In this document: positions 1 through 8,357 of the stretch, piece by piece | Layout: every line of letters starts with the position of its first letter | Numbering within the stretch: position 1 is the first letter of the stretch | DNA from: Flavobacteriales bacterium | GTDB lineage: Bacteria > Bacteroidota > Bacteroidia > Flavobacteriales_E > Vicingaceae | NCBI GenBank assembly: GCA_020635825.1 | Contig: JACJZA010000008.1 | Location: forward strand, 186,001-250,000 | Length of the DNA: 64,000 nt | Reading direction: 5' to 3' | Notes under the pieces: generated by a model | What the model was told of the DNA's origin: nothing | Seen by the model: only the letters and a program-made list of their open reading frames with translations | The model's database searches: none | Program-made: the position numbers and the translations under genes

Positions 1-2
1 CC

Positions 3-1997
3 GTTCATGCCAAAATGGAGGAAGAGCATTTGTCTCCATACAATGCAGTTAGAAAAGTAATGGGAGAGATTAGCGGAGCTATCATTGCCATTACACTGGT
101 AATGGTTTCGGTATTTGTTCCTATTGCCTTTATGACCGGACCAGTAGGTACTTTTTATCGTCAGTTTTCTATTACCATGGCGAGTTCTATTATTTTATCA
201 GCAATTGTAGCATTAACATTAACACCGGTCTTGTGTGCCATGATTCTTAAAAATAATCACGGAAAGGCAAGAAGAAGAACTCCGGTAAATCGTTTTATTG
301 ATTGGTTCAATGCTCGTTTCGAAAAATTAACTGGAAGATATGTCAAGTTGTTAAACGTGATTGTGAATCGTAGATTGGTGACTTTCCTTGTTTTATTAGT
401 ATTTTCTATAGGAATTGTAGGAGTAAATAAAATACTTCCAGGAGGATTTATACCGGGAGAAGATCAAGGGACAATTTATGCCATTATCCAAACGCCTCCC
501 GGAGCAACATTAGAGAGAACCAATCAGGTATCTAGAGAATTACAAAAAATATGTGAAGAGGTAGAAGGGGTAGAATCTGTTTCTTCTTTGGCAGGATATG
601 AAATTATGACTGAAGGTAGAGGTTCAAATGCAGGTACCTGTTTGATTAATTTAAAACCATGGTCAGAACGTCATCATTCAGTTCATGAGATAATGGAAGA
701 ACTGGAAGAAAAGACACAAAACTTAGGTGCAATTGTCGAGTATTTTGAACCTCCAGCTGTTCCCGGATTTGGTTCTTCTGGTGGTTTCTCTATGCGTTTA
801 TTAGATAAAAATACAGAAACTGATTACCATGAGTTCGATAAAATCAACAAAGATTTTATGGAAGAATTGAGTAAACGAAAAGAGTTGACAGGTTTGTTTA
901 CCTTTTTTGCAGCCAACTATCCTCAGTACGAATTAGAAATTGACAATAAAGCAGCCATGCAAAAAGGTGTTTCTATTGGAAAAGCCATGGAAAATCTTAA
1001 CATCTTAATTGGTTCCACTTATGAGCAAGGATTTATTCGTTTTGGTAGATTTTTTAAGGTTTATGTTCAGTCATCGCCAGAGTTTAGAAAGCTTCCTTCT
1101 GATGTGTTAAATCTTTTTGTAAAAAACGAAGAAGGAGAAATGGTTCCTTACTCTTCATTTATGAAAATGAAAAAAACACAAGGGCCTAACGAAATTACTC
1201 GTTACAATATGTATAATTCAGCATCAATCAGAGGTTTGCCTGCAAAAGGATATACAACTGCTGATGCTATTAAAAGTATTAGAGAAGTTGCAGAACAAAC
1301 CTTACCAAGAGGTTATGATATTGCGTGGGAAGATTTGTCTTATGATGAAGCACAAAGAGGGAATGAATCTGTGTATATTTTTATTGTAGTACTAATTTTC
1401 GTTTACTTGGTGTTGGCAGCTCAATACGAAAGTTTCTTGTTGCCATTGGCGGTTATTTTTTCATTACCTGTCGGAATTTTTGGTTCATTCTTGTTATTAA
1501 AATTTATGGGATTGGCAAATGACATTTATGCCCAAGTTGGTTTAATTATGTTGGTGGGATTGTTGGGTAAAAATGCCGTACTGATTGTTGAGTTTGCTGT
1601 TCAGAAACGACGACAAGGTTCATCGGTATTAGATGCAGCAATTGAGGGAGCCAAAGTACGTTTCAGACCTATTTTGATGACTTCCTTTGCTTTTGTTGCA
1701 GGATTAATTCCTTTGGTAATAGCTACCGGAGCCGGTGCTATTGGTAACAGAACCATTGGTGGTTCTGCTTTAGGAGGAATGTTGTTGGGTACTATTTTCG
1801 GAGTGATTATAATTCCGGGCTTGTATTACATTTTTGGAAAAATGGCAGATGGTCGTCAGCTTATCAGAGATGAGGCAAACGAAAGTTTATCTGAAAACAT
1901 TGTTAGGTCGAGTGAGGAGCAAAGTAAAATGCTCGAAAATCTCCGAAATGCTAACAGTAAGCTTAGAAAACTACTAAAGAGAAATAAGAATAAGTAA
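3..1997 (+). CDS. RND multidrug efflux transporter, inner-membrane subunit (5'-truncated by window edge)
   Basis: This is the C-terminal ~664 residues of an AcrB/MexB-type (HAE1) proton-driven efflux pump. The frame is open from base 3, and the first ATG (base 15) falls inside a conserved segment equivalent to the end of the first transmembrane bundle, so the gene starts before the window. Visible features are the FVPIAFM membrane segment, the second porter entry with a GFIPGEDQG motif, a large periplasmic loop, and a final bundle of hydrophobic helices ending near residue 615 of the fragment. A charged, probably cytoplasmic tail of ~50 residues follows. The TolC-like gene starts 19 bp downstream, which supports a tripartite pump operon; a membrane-fusion protein gene is expected upstream. 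The substrate cannot be read from the sequence. Confidence 0.95.
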   Translation, partial: VHAKMEEEHLSPYNAVRKVMGEISGAIIAITLVMVSVFVPIAFMTGPVGTFYRQFSITMASSIILSAIVALTLTPVLCAMILKNNHGKARRRTPVNRFIDWFNARFEKLTGRYVKLLNVIVNRRLVTFLVLLVFSIGIVGVNKILPGGFIPGEDQGTIYAIIQTPPGATLERTNQVSRELQKICEEVEGVESVSSLAGYEIMTEGRGSNAGTCLINLKPWSERHHSVHEIMEELEEKTQNLGAIVEYFEPPAVPGFGSSGGFSMRLLDKNTETDYHEFDKINKDFMEELSKRKELTGLFTFFAANYPQYELEIDNKAAMQKGVSIGKAMENLNILIGSTYEQGFIRFGRFFKVYVQSSPEFRKLPSDVLNLFVKNEEGEMVPYSSFMKMKKTQGPNEITRYNMYNSASIRGLPAKGYTTADAIKSIREVAEQTLPRGYDIAWEDLSYDEAQRGNESVYIFIVVLIFVYLVLAAQYESFLLPLAVIFSLPVGIFGSFLLLKFMGLANDIYAQVGLIMLVGLLGKNAVLIVEFAVQKRRQGSSVLDAAIEGAKVRFRPILMTSFAFVAGLIPLVIATGAGAIGNRTIGGSALGGMLLGTIFGVIIIPGLYYIFGKMADGRQLIRDEANESLSENIVRSSEEQSKMLENLRNANSKLRKLLKRNKNK

Positions 1998-2016
1998 TTG
2001 ATTTAAAATTCAAAAG

Positions 2017-3450
2017 ATGTTAAAAAAAATCATTTATATAGGTCTGGGGATTGCTTTTATATCGCTCATATTTACAGCATGTAAAACTCCCCAATGGGCT
2101 CAAAGAACAGAAAATAAAAATGTTCCGGCAAGTTTCAACGATTCGCAGGACAGTACCAATTCTGCCGATATCAAATGGAGAGATTATTTTACCGACCCCA
2201 ATTTGATAGCATTAATTGATACAGCTCTTAAAAATAATCAGGAGTTGAACATTGTGATGATGGAAATTGAAATGTCGAGAAATGAGGTTAGAGAGAAAAA
2301 GGGAGAATATTTACCATTTATTGGACTAGGAGGGAGTGCGGGAGTTGATAAAGTGGGAAGATACACTCGAAATGGTGCATTAGAAGCCAATACCGATATT
2401 AGACCAGATGAAGAATTTCCTGAACCATTGCCCGATTTTATGGTTGGTGCTTATGCTAATTGGGAGTTAGATATCTGGAAAAAACTACGCAATGCCAAGA
2501 AAGCAGCAGTTTCGAGATACTTAGCAAGTGTGGAAGGTAAAAACTTTATGGTAACTAATTTAATTGCAGAGATTGCTAATTCTTATTATGAGTTATTAGC
2601 TCTAGACAATCAATTGGACATTGTTAAGAAAAACATTGAAATTCAGAACAATGCTTTGCAGATTGTAAAAATGCAGAAGGAAGCCACTAAAGTAACAGAA
2701 TTGGCAGTAAAACGATTCGAGGCACAAGTGTTGAACACCAAAAGTTTGCAGTATGAAATACTTCAAGATATTATTGAAGTTGAAAACAGAATTAACTTTT
2801 TAGTGGGTAGATTTCCTCAGCCTGTAGCAAGAGATTTTCAAAATTTCAATAAGCTGGTTCCTAATACGGTGTTGGCTGGGATGCCCTCACAATTATTGGC
2901 AAACCGACCAGACATTAAACAAGCAGAATTGGATTTACAAGCTGCTAAGTTGGATGTGAAATCAGCTAAGGCTAGGTTTTATCCATCGTTGGGTATTTCT
3001 GCCGGAATTGGTTTTCAGGCGTTTAATCCTGCTTATCTGTTAGAAACACCTGAATCGATGATGTATTCGATTGCAGGTGATTTAATGGCTCCATTAATTA
3101 ATAGAAATGCCATTAAAGCAGCTTACTTAAGTGCAAATGCCAAACAAGTGCAGGCAGTTTATAATTACGAGCGTACCATTTTAAATGCTTACATAGAAGT
3201 GGTAAACCAACTTTCTATGATAAGTAATTTAGAAAAAAGCTACGATTTTAAGTTGAAAGAAGTAGAAGCATTAACGCAGTCTATTACCATTTCTAATAAT
3301 TTGTTTAAATCGGCAAGAGCTGATTACATGGAAGTATTAATGACCCAAAGAGATGCTTTGGAATCGAAATTTGATTTAATAGAAACCAAAAAACAACAAA
3401 TGAATGCCATGGTAAATGTTTACCAAGCTTTAGGTGGAGGGTGGAAATAA
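2017..3450 (+). CDS. TolC-like outer-membrane efflux lipoprotein (NodT/OprM family)
   Basis: The 477-residue product is the outer-membrane channel of the RND pump encoded just upstream. A lipoprotein signal peptide ends in a lipobox with Cys22 (FTAC), so the mature protein should be lipidated. Two internally related halves rich in coiled-coil helices (about 60-260 and 280-475) match the OEP fold, and the LLANRPDI segment near residue 295 is typical of the NodT subfamily. It forms an operon with the preceding transporter gene and is followed directly by a strong intrinsic terminator. Family assignment is firm; the specific drug or metabolite exported is unknown. Confidence 0.93.
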   Translation: MLKKIIYIGLGIAFISLIFTACKTPQWAQRTENKNVPASFNDSQDSTNSADIKWRDYFTDPNLIALIDTALKNNQELNIVMMEIEMSRNEVREKKGEYLPFIGLGGSAGVDKVGRYTRNGALEANTDIRPDEEFPEPLPDFMVGAYANWELDIWKKLRNAKKAAVSRYLASVEGKNFMVTNLIAEIANSYYELLALDNQLDIVKKNIEIQNNALQIVKMQKEATKVTELAVKRFEAQVLNTKSLQYEILQDIIEVENRINFLVGRFPQPVARDFQNFNKLVPNTVLAGMPSQLLANRPDIKQAELDLQAAKLDVKSAKARFYPSLGISAGIGFQAFNPAYLLETPESMMYSIAGDLMAPLINRNAIKAAYLSANAKQVQAVYNYERTILNAYIEVVNQLSMISNLEKSYDFKLKEVEALTQSITISNNLFKSARADYMEVLMTQRDALESKFDLIETKKQQMNAMVNVYQALGGGWK

Positions 3451-3477
3451 TTTTTAGTTTTTAATTGTTGGTTAGTA

Positions 3478-3507
3478 AAAAAGGCAGAACATTAGTTCTG
3501 CCTTTTT
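3478..3507. terminator. Bidirectional intrinsic terminator
   Basis: A 13-bp perfect stem (AAAAAGGCAGAAC paired with GTTCTGCCTTTTT) with a 4-nt loop has an A-tract on one side and a T-tract on the other. It lies between the convergent efflux operon (+) and the GldN-like gene (-) and can serve both. Confidence 0.9.
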
Positions 3508-3520
3508 GGTAATAATAAAT

Positions 3521-4504
3521 TTATTTATCTGAATTAGGAATTTTGGTTAAACTAATCCATATATTATGTTCTCTTTCAATTAAGAAAAGTTCAAATTTTT
3601 CTGCCTCTTTTTCTTGCTTCTCTTTTTTCAAATAATCCTTAATGTATCGGTCATAAACATTTGATATTTTAATTATTTTACCACTAAAAAAACGGTAAAA
3701 GAATAAATCATCTAAAGTTTTTATTTTTTCAGGAGTACTTTTATTCTGGATTGATACTTGTGCTAAATACTTTCTAGCTGCTGGGTAGTAAACCCAGTAA
3801 GTATCAATTGTGTCATTTGTTTCATGATTAATTACAACTGGGCAAACACCAATAATTCTTGTTTCAGAGACCACCCTATTCATATCAAAAAAGAAATCTT
3901 CTTTTATTTTAAATCCTATTACTTCAATTTTGGAAGTGTCAATCTCAGGAGTTATAACTTCAGTGAATTCATCATTTTTTGCAGAGTATACTTTAATTGT
4001 TGAATCTGAAATATGTTGATTTAGAGTTTTAAACAATAGATTTTTTTCGAATAATATTGGATTGTATTGTTTAGTAATATATCTCCAGACACGTTTATAG
4101 TAATGGACATCAGACTCTTTTAAATGAAAGTTTGAGATATAACCATCTTTATTATATTGAATCTTGTAGCGAGGAATGTTTAGTAATTGAATAGGTTTTT
4201 CTTTTGGAATTTCAGGAATAATTCTTTTGAAAGTAAAAGGGTCGGTATAAATTCTTTCCATACGTTTATTTCCTAAAGAGTCCCAAACAATCCACCTTCC
4301 AATTCTAAGATTGTTTTCAAAGTTTCCTTGAGCTTTTTTTATACCATTTTTGTAATACGAAGTATACAGACCATTAATTCTACCTTGATTTAAATGATAA
4401 TTAATAGTTATGTCATTATCATCATAATTTCGTTCTTCATTTTGAGCACATATAAATTGTGAAATGAATATGGAAAATAGTAATATGAATATCGATTTCA
4501 TCAT
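3521..4504 (-). CDS. Secreted GldN-like protein with N-terminal MORN/YwqK-like repeats
   Basis: The 327-residue product has a signal peptide (about 1-20, cleavage near ICAQ). Residues ~35-85 hold two YwqK/MORN-type repeats (GLYTSYYKNG, then FENNLRIGRW). Residues ~128-320 resemble GldN/PorN of the type IX secretion system: the VWRYI segment, a DEFTE motif, IKEDFFFD, RIIGVCPVV, YWVYYPAAR, a SNVYDRYIKDY block and a final EHNIW. In known systems GldN/PorN pairs with the lipoprotein GldK/PorK in a periplasmic ring. The upstream gene is GldK-like and overlaps this one by 4 bp, so the two are probably translated together. It is not in a gldKLMN cluster, and the MORN fusion is unusual. It is best described as a divergent paralogue; the function is inferred from similarity only. 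Confidence 0.72.
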   Translation of the reverse strand: MMKSIFILLFSIFISQFICAQNEERNYDDNDITINYHLNQGRINGLYTSYYKNGIKKAQGNFENNLRIGRWIVWDSLGNKRMERIYTDPFTFKRIIPEIPKEKPIQLLNIPRYKIQYNKDGYISNFHLKESDVHYYKRVWRYITKQYNPILFEKNLLFKTLNQHISDSTIKVYSAKNDEFTEVITPEIDTSKIEVIGFKIKEDFFFDMNRVVSETRIIGVCPVVINHETNDTIDTYWVYYPAARKYLAQVSIQNKSTPEKIKTLDDLFFYRFFSGKIIKISNVYDRYIKDYLKKEKQEKEAEKFELFLIEREHNIWISLTKIPNSDK

Positions 4505-5292
4505 TTTTCAATCCCCCAATATTCTATAATTGATTCGTCTATTTTTGTTTTTATTATACGAAAAGAAATCTGTTGATAACCGATATATGAATAGCCATAC
4601 CTAAATGAGGGGTACCCATCAGAAGGTATGTTATATAAATATGATTCTCCCACAACTTTTTTTCGTTTTAAACTAGGAGGGTCTCCTTTTTTATGAAAAT
4701 ATGTATAATCGTATTCTGGTAAATTAGTATAAAAATTATAGGCTGATTCATCGAAAGAATTTAAAAGCCAATCGGAGTATTTTTGGTCTAAATCATGGAT
4801 GATATTTTTTAATTTAAAATAATTTAATGTAGCTAACCATTCTGATTCATTTGGCAGACGATAGATAAAATCTATTGTTCCTGTTTTATTATCTTTTATA
4901 GTTTTCCATTTGCAATAATTCATCGCATTATCCCAAGAAATTCCAAGAACTGGAAAATTATCAAAGTCATTACTTGTAATATATTTTTGATAAGCTTCTT
5001 TATTAGTAGTAATATTTGTATCAGGTAATTGTGATTGATAAAATTTTTTTGAGGAGTCTGATTTTTCTATTTTAATTGAGTTTAAGTAGTTTTTATACTC
5101 TTTATAAGTAATGAATTCACTTATTTCAAAAGTTTCTATTGTATCTATTCTGTGGTTGTCTTTGTATCCTAATAGTTGGTATAACTCAAGGTGCTGAGTT
5201 GGAATAATTTTTAATTTTTGGGCTTTAACTTGTATATTAAAAACAGTGATAAGTAAAAAAAGATAAAATGATATGATTCTAGTAGAGTTCAC
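4501..5292 (-). CDS. Secreted GldK-like / FGE-sulfatase-domain protein
   Basis: The 263-residue product has an N-terminal signal peptide ending near VKAQ. Unlike GldK it lacks a lipobox cysteine. The body resembles the formylglycine-generating-enzyme (SUMF1) fold used by GldK: EFITYKEYKNYL near the start, FPVLGISWDNAMNYCKW in the middle, YRLPNESEWLATL, and a C-terminal SFRI strand. FGE-type catalytic cysteines are not evident, so a structural role as in GldK is more likely than catalysis. The stop overlaps the start of the GldN-like gene by 4 bp. It is shorter than canonical GldK and has lost much of the central region. Fold assignment is moderately sure; a role in a T9SS-like assembly is inference. 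Confidence 0.65.
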   Translation of the reverse strand: MNSTRIISFYLFLLITVFNIQVKAQKLKIIPTQHLELYQLLGYKDNHRIDTIETFEISEFITYKEYKNYLNSIKIEKSDSSKKFYQSQLPDTNITTNKEAYQKYITSNDFDNFPVLGISWDNAMNYCKWKTIKDNKTGTIDFIYRLPNESEWLATLNYFKLKNIIHDLDQKYSDWLLNSFDESAYNFYTNLPEYDYTYFHKKGDPPSLKRKKVVGESYLYNIPSDGYPSFRYGYSYIGYQQISFRIIKTKIDESIIEYWGIEK

Positions 5293-5367
5293 TATTTTTT
5301 TAATATTTTGTAATAGTTATCTTAAAACTTAAACTAATGTAGGTTTTTTTTAATAGAAAGTCAAATA

Positions 5368-7899
5368 CTACATCGGGTCCACATCAATGGTTATTTTTAC
5401 TGCTTTGTAATCGCCAAAACTTTCAAAATTGTTCTTTATTTCAGTAATCAATTCACGGCATTTACTAATAGAGGCAGTACGTTCTACTTTAAGCATAATG
5501 TTTTTGTGGTAGTAGTTTTTTATACGTGCTATTACCGGAAATTCAGGTCCTAAAATACGGTTACCAAATTTTTGTTGTAAATGGTAGGCAAAATCGGCTG
5601 CTCCTGCATTTAGTACATCACGGTCTTTGTGTTTTAAAGTAAAATGTATCAATCGGTAAAAAGGAGGGTAGTTAAACTGTTTACGTTCAATCAACTCGTT
5701 TTTATACATGGCTTCGTAATCATGTTCTATCACTTGCCTAATAATTCGGTGGTAAGGGTCGTAAGTTTGTATAATTACTTTTCCTCTTTTCTTTTTACGC
5801 CCTGCCCGTCCACTTACTTGGCTCATCATTTGGTAGGCACGTTCAAAAGCTCTAAAATCAGGAAAATTAAGCATGGTATCGGCATTTAAAATTCCTACCA
5901 ATGCTACATTGTCAAAATCTAATCCTTTAGTCACCATTTGTGTTCCAACTAGCAGATCAATGTTTCCATCTTCAAAATCGGTAATTAAATGATGGTAAGC
6001 ATTTTTTGTTTTGGTGGTGTCGGCATCCATTCTGGCTACTTTTACTTTTGGGAAATACAAAGCCAATTCTTCTTCAATTTGCTCGGTACCAAAACCTTTT
6101 AAAGTAATCCGAGTAGAACCACATGCCGGGCAACAAGCCGGCATTTTTTTGTGATTGCCACAGTAATGGCAACGGAGTTCGTTGGTAAATTTATGATAGG
6201 TGAGTGATACGTCACAATTCTTGCATTCGGGCACATGCCCACATTCTTCGCACAACATAAAAGGGGCATAACCTCTTCTGTTTTGAAACAAAATAACTTG
6301 TTCTTTGTTTTCAAAAGCTTCTTTCATTTGCTCCATTAACAATGGTGAAAAATGAGATTTCATCAGCTTTTTCCTAGTGGCTTCTTTTACATCAGCACAC
6401 CAAATTTCTGGCATCATTACTCCACCGTGTCGTTTGTTTAGTTCTACCAATCCATACTTGTTTTGTTGAGCATTCCAAAAGCTTTCAATAGAAGGAGTGG
6501 CAGAACCCAACAAAACTTTTGCTCCATGAATATGAGCAAGAAAAATAGAAGCATCACGAGCGTTGTATCTCGGAGCTGGGTCGTATTGTTTAAAAGAATT
6601 TTCGTGTTCTTCATCCACAATAATTAACCCTAATTTGCTAAAGGGCAAAAACATTGATGAACGTGCTCCAATAATAATTTGAAATTTAGAAGAAGCTGTA
6701 TGTTCAAAATTGTTGACCTGATTCCAAACTTCTACCCGTTCGTTTTCATTGAATTTGGAATGATACACTCCAATTACATCGCCAAAAACTTTTTGTAAGC
6801 GAGTAATCAACTGTGTGGTAAGTGCAATTTCGGGCAACAAATACAAAACTTGTTTGCCGTGTTTAAGTACTTCTTGAATTAAATGAATGTAAATTTCCGT
6901 TTTCCCCGAACCGGTTACCCCATGCAAAAGAACCACATCTTTTTCAGAAAACTGAGTTTTAATTTCTTCCAAGGCAGTTTGCTGTTCGGGGTTCAGTTTC
7001 TTTTTATCATTTAACTCATTTTCATATTCATTAAATCGAGTTTCTACGACATCGTAAACTTCTAAAATCTCTTTTTTTACCAGTTGGTTGATAACCGATG
7101 AGGTAGTATCAGCTGCTTTTTGAAGTGCTATTTTGTTTACCGGTTTGGGTTTTTGGTAGCGTTCATTCAGTTGAATAAACTTCATTAATAACTCCAACTG
7201 TTTGGGTGCTCGGCTAAGTTCTTCAAATATCTTTTCAAGATTTTTTTCTATGTTGGCAAATTCGGTTAAACGAACATATTGCACAATTTTAGGTTTAAAC
7301 TTTCGCTTGAGTTCTTCCTCTACAATCACTACTCTTTTTTCAATGAGTGATTTGACAATCTTATGCACATTTTTAATGGAAAGGATTTCAGAAATTTCAC
7401 TTAAATCCAGAATGTTTCTAACTTCTAAAGCCTCGTAAATAAGGTATTCTTTATCGTTTAATTCTTCAACTGCATTTCCAATGTATTCTGCATTTAAAAC
7501 AATTTTGGTTTCACTGGCTAATTTTAAAGCTCCCGGTAAAGCAGCATTGTAAACATCTCCTAAATTACTAATGTAATAATCAGCCATCCAATCCCAATGT
7601 TTCAACTGTAGTTCGTTTACAATGGGCTGTTCATCTAAAATAGAGTCGATGTATTTGGCTTGGTATTCGGCAGGTGGCGTGGTGTGAACATTTTTAACCA
7701 AACCGGAATAAAGTTTATTTCCTCTACCAAACTGAACCACCACACGTTGTCCCACCATAATTTCATGGTCTATTTCCTTAGGCACTCTATAAGTATAGAG
7801 GTAAGGAATAGAAAGGGGCAATATGATATCTACAAATTTGGTTTCGATAATTTTTGAGTTTTTCCCTGCGTAGGCAGGGATCCAGCACACTTTTATCAA
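5368..7899 (-). CDS. priA: Primosomal protein N' (replication-restart helicase PriA)
   Basis: PriA is a 3'-5' DNA helicase that reloads the replisome at stalled forks. The product shows the N-terminal 3'BD domain (VDIILPLSIPYLYTYRVP), Walker A GVTGSGKTE, the DEEH box, and the zinc-binding cysteine cluster (CEECGHVPECKNCD, then CHYCG and CPAC) between the helicase lobes, followed by TQMVTKGLDF and SGRAGR. Length is normal at ~830-843 residues. The start is problematic: there is no ATG before the first conserved strand. The candidates are TTG at 7899 or GTG at 7890, and both lie inside a repeat (7861-7940), so the first ~13 residues (WIPAYAGK type) are repeat-derived. The gene is last in a minus-strand run after pfkA and the GIY-YIG gene. 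Confidence 0.93.
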   Translation of the reverse strand: MIKVCWIPAYAGKNSKIIETKFVDIILPLSIPYLYTYRVPKEIDHEIMVGQRVVVQFGRGNKLYSGLVKNVHTTPPAEYQAKYIDSILDEQPIVNELQLKHWDWMADYYISNLGDVYNAALPGALKLASETKIVLNAEYIGNAVEELNDKEYLIYEALEVRNILDLSEISEILSIKNVHKIVKSLIEKRVVIVEEELKRKFKPKIVQYVRLTEFANIEKNLEKIFEELSRAPKQLELLMKFIQLNERYQKPKPVNKIALQKAADTTSSVINQLVKKEILEVYDVVETRFNEYENELNDKKKLNPEQQTALEEIKTQFSEKDVVLLHGVTGSGKTEIYIHLIQEVLKHGKQVLYLLPEIALTTQLITRLQKVFGDVIGVYHSKFNENERVEVWNQVNNFEHTASSKFQIIIGARSSMFLPFSKLGLIIVDEEHENSFKQYDPAPRYNARDASIFLAHIHGAKVLLGSATPSIESFWNAQQNKYGLVELNKRHGGVMMPEIWCADVKEATRKKLMKSHFSPLLMEQMKEAFENKEQVILFQNRRGYAPFMLCEECGHVPECKNCDVSLTYHKFTNELRCHYCGNHKKMPACCPACGSTRITLKGFGTEQIEEELALYFPKVKVARMDADTTKTKNAYHHLITDFEDGNIDLLVGTQMVTKGLDFDNVALVGILNADTMLNFPDFRAFERAYQMMSQVSGRAGRKKKRGKVIIQTYDPYHRIIRQVIEHDYEAMYKNELIERKQFNYPPFYRLIHFTLKHKDRDVLNAGAADFAYHLQQKFGNRILGPEFPVIARIKNYYHKNIMLKVERTASISKCRELITEIKNNFESFGDYKAVKITIDVDPM

Positions 7900-7940
7900 A
7901 TGTCTGAATTCCTGATCTCCGTTTCACTTCGTCAGGAAAA
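7861..7940. repeat. WIPAYAG-type palindromic repeat, copy A
   Basis: This ~80-bp element contains two hairpins: CCCTGC-GTAG-GCAGGG at one end and TTCCTGA...TCAGGAA at the other. It matches copy B (8272-8353) in the same orientation at roughly 70% identity by eye. It overlaps the 5' end of priA and directly follows the GIY-YIG gene. It resembles the dispersed intergenic repeats whose translation gives WIPAYAG-like peptides in many bacterial genomes. Confidence 0.8.
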
Positions 7941-7961
7941 CAATATTATTAAATATATTAG

Positions 7962-8252
7962 TTATTTATACCATTCTTCTGACAAATCATTCCAATTAGG
8001 ATTGTCTTTTTCTATTAATTTTAATTTCCAAGAGCGTTTCCATTTTTTCATTTGCTTTTCTCTAAGTAGAGCTTCTTCAGCAGATTTAAATTCTTCATAA
8101 TGAACAAGAATATTCACATCATATTTTGCAGTAAAACCTTTAACTACTTTTTGTTTGTGTTCTAAAACTCTTCTTTCCAAATGATTGGTAAATCCAATGT
8201 ATAAAGTCCCATTTCTTTGGCTGGCTAGTATATAAACATAGTATTTGTCCAT
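7962..8252 (-). CDS. Small GIY-YIG nuclease-domain protein (YhbQ/UPF0213-like)
   Basis: The 96-residue product is a minimal GIY-YIG domain: YYVYILAS and TLYIGFT give the two core motifs, followed by the catalytic Arg (LERRVLEHK) and the Glu region (EEALLREKQMKKWKR). Related stand-alone proteins are predicted DNA nucleases; their cellular roles are mostly unknown. The ATG at 8252 is chosen because an upstream in-frame ATG at 8288 would add 12 residues lying largely in repeat copy B, ahead of the conserved YVYIL strand. The gene lies between two direct ~80-bp repeats separating pfkA from priA, suggesting that gene and repeats form one inserted unit. Confidence 0.88.
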   Translation of the reverse strand: MDKYYVYILASQRNGTLYIGFTNHLERRVLEHKQKVVKGFTAKYDVNILVHYEEFKSAEEALLREKQMKKWKRSWKLKLIEKDNPNWNDLSEEWYK

Positions 8253-8271
8253 TTTAATTAATTCTTTTCTA

Positions 8272-8353
8272 CTTCCCTGCGTAGGCAAAAGATCCAGTAA
8301 TGTTAACTCAAATCTCTGGATTCCTGACTTCCGCTATCGCTTCATCAGGAAAG
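8272..8353. repeat. WIPAYAG-type palindromic repeat, copy B
   Basis: This is the direct-orientation partner of copy A, sharing the TTCCCTGCGTAGGC start, GATCCAG, the ATTCCTGA block and the TCAGGAAA end. The first palindrome is degraded (GCAGGG in A reads GCAAAA here). It ends 5 bp from the pfkA stop codon. Confidence 0.8.
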
Positions 8354-8357
8354 TTTT

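Noticed and set aside
7202..7438. Plus-strand frames inside priA
   Set aside because: They are antisense shadows of a strongly conserved helicase gene, without their own start signals or domains.
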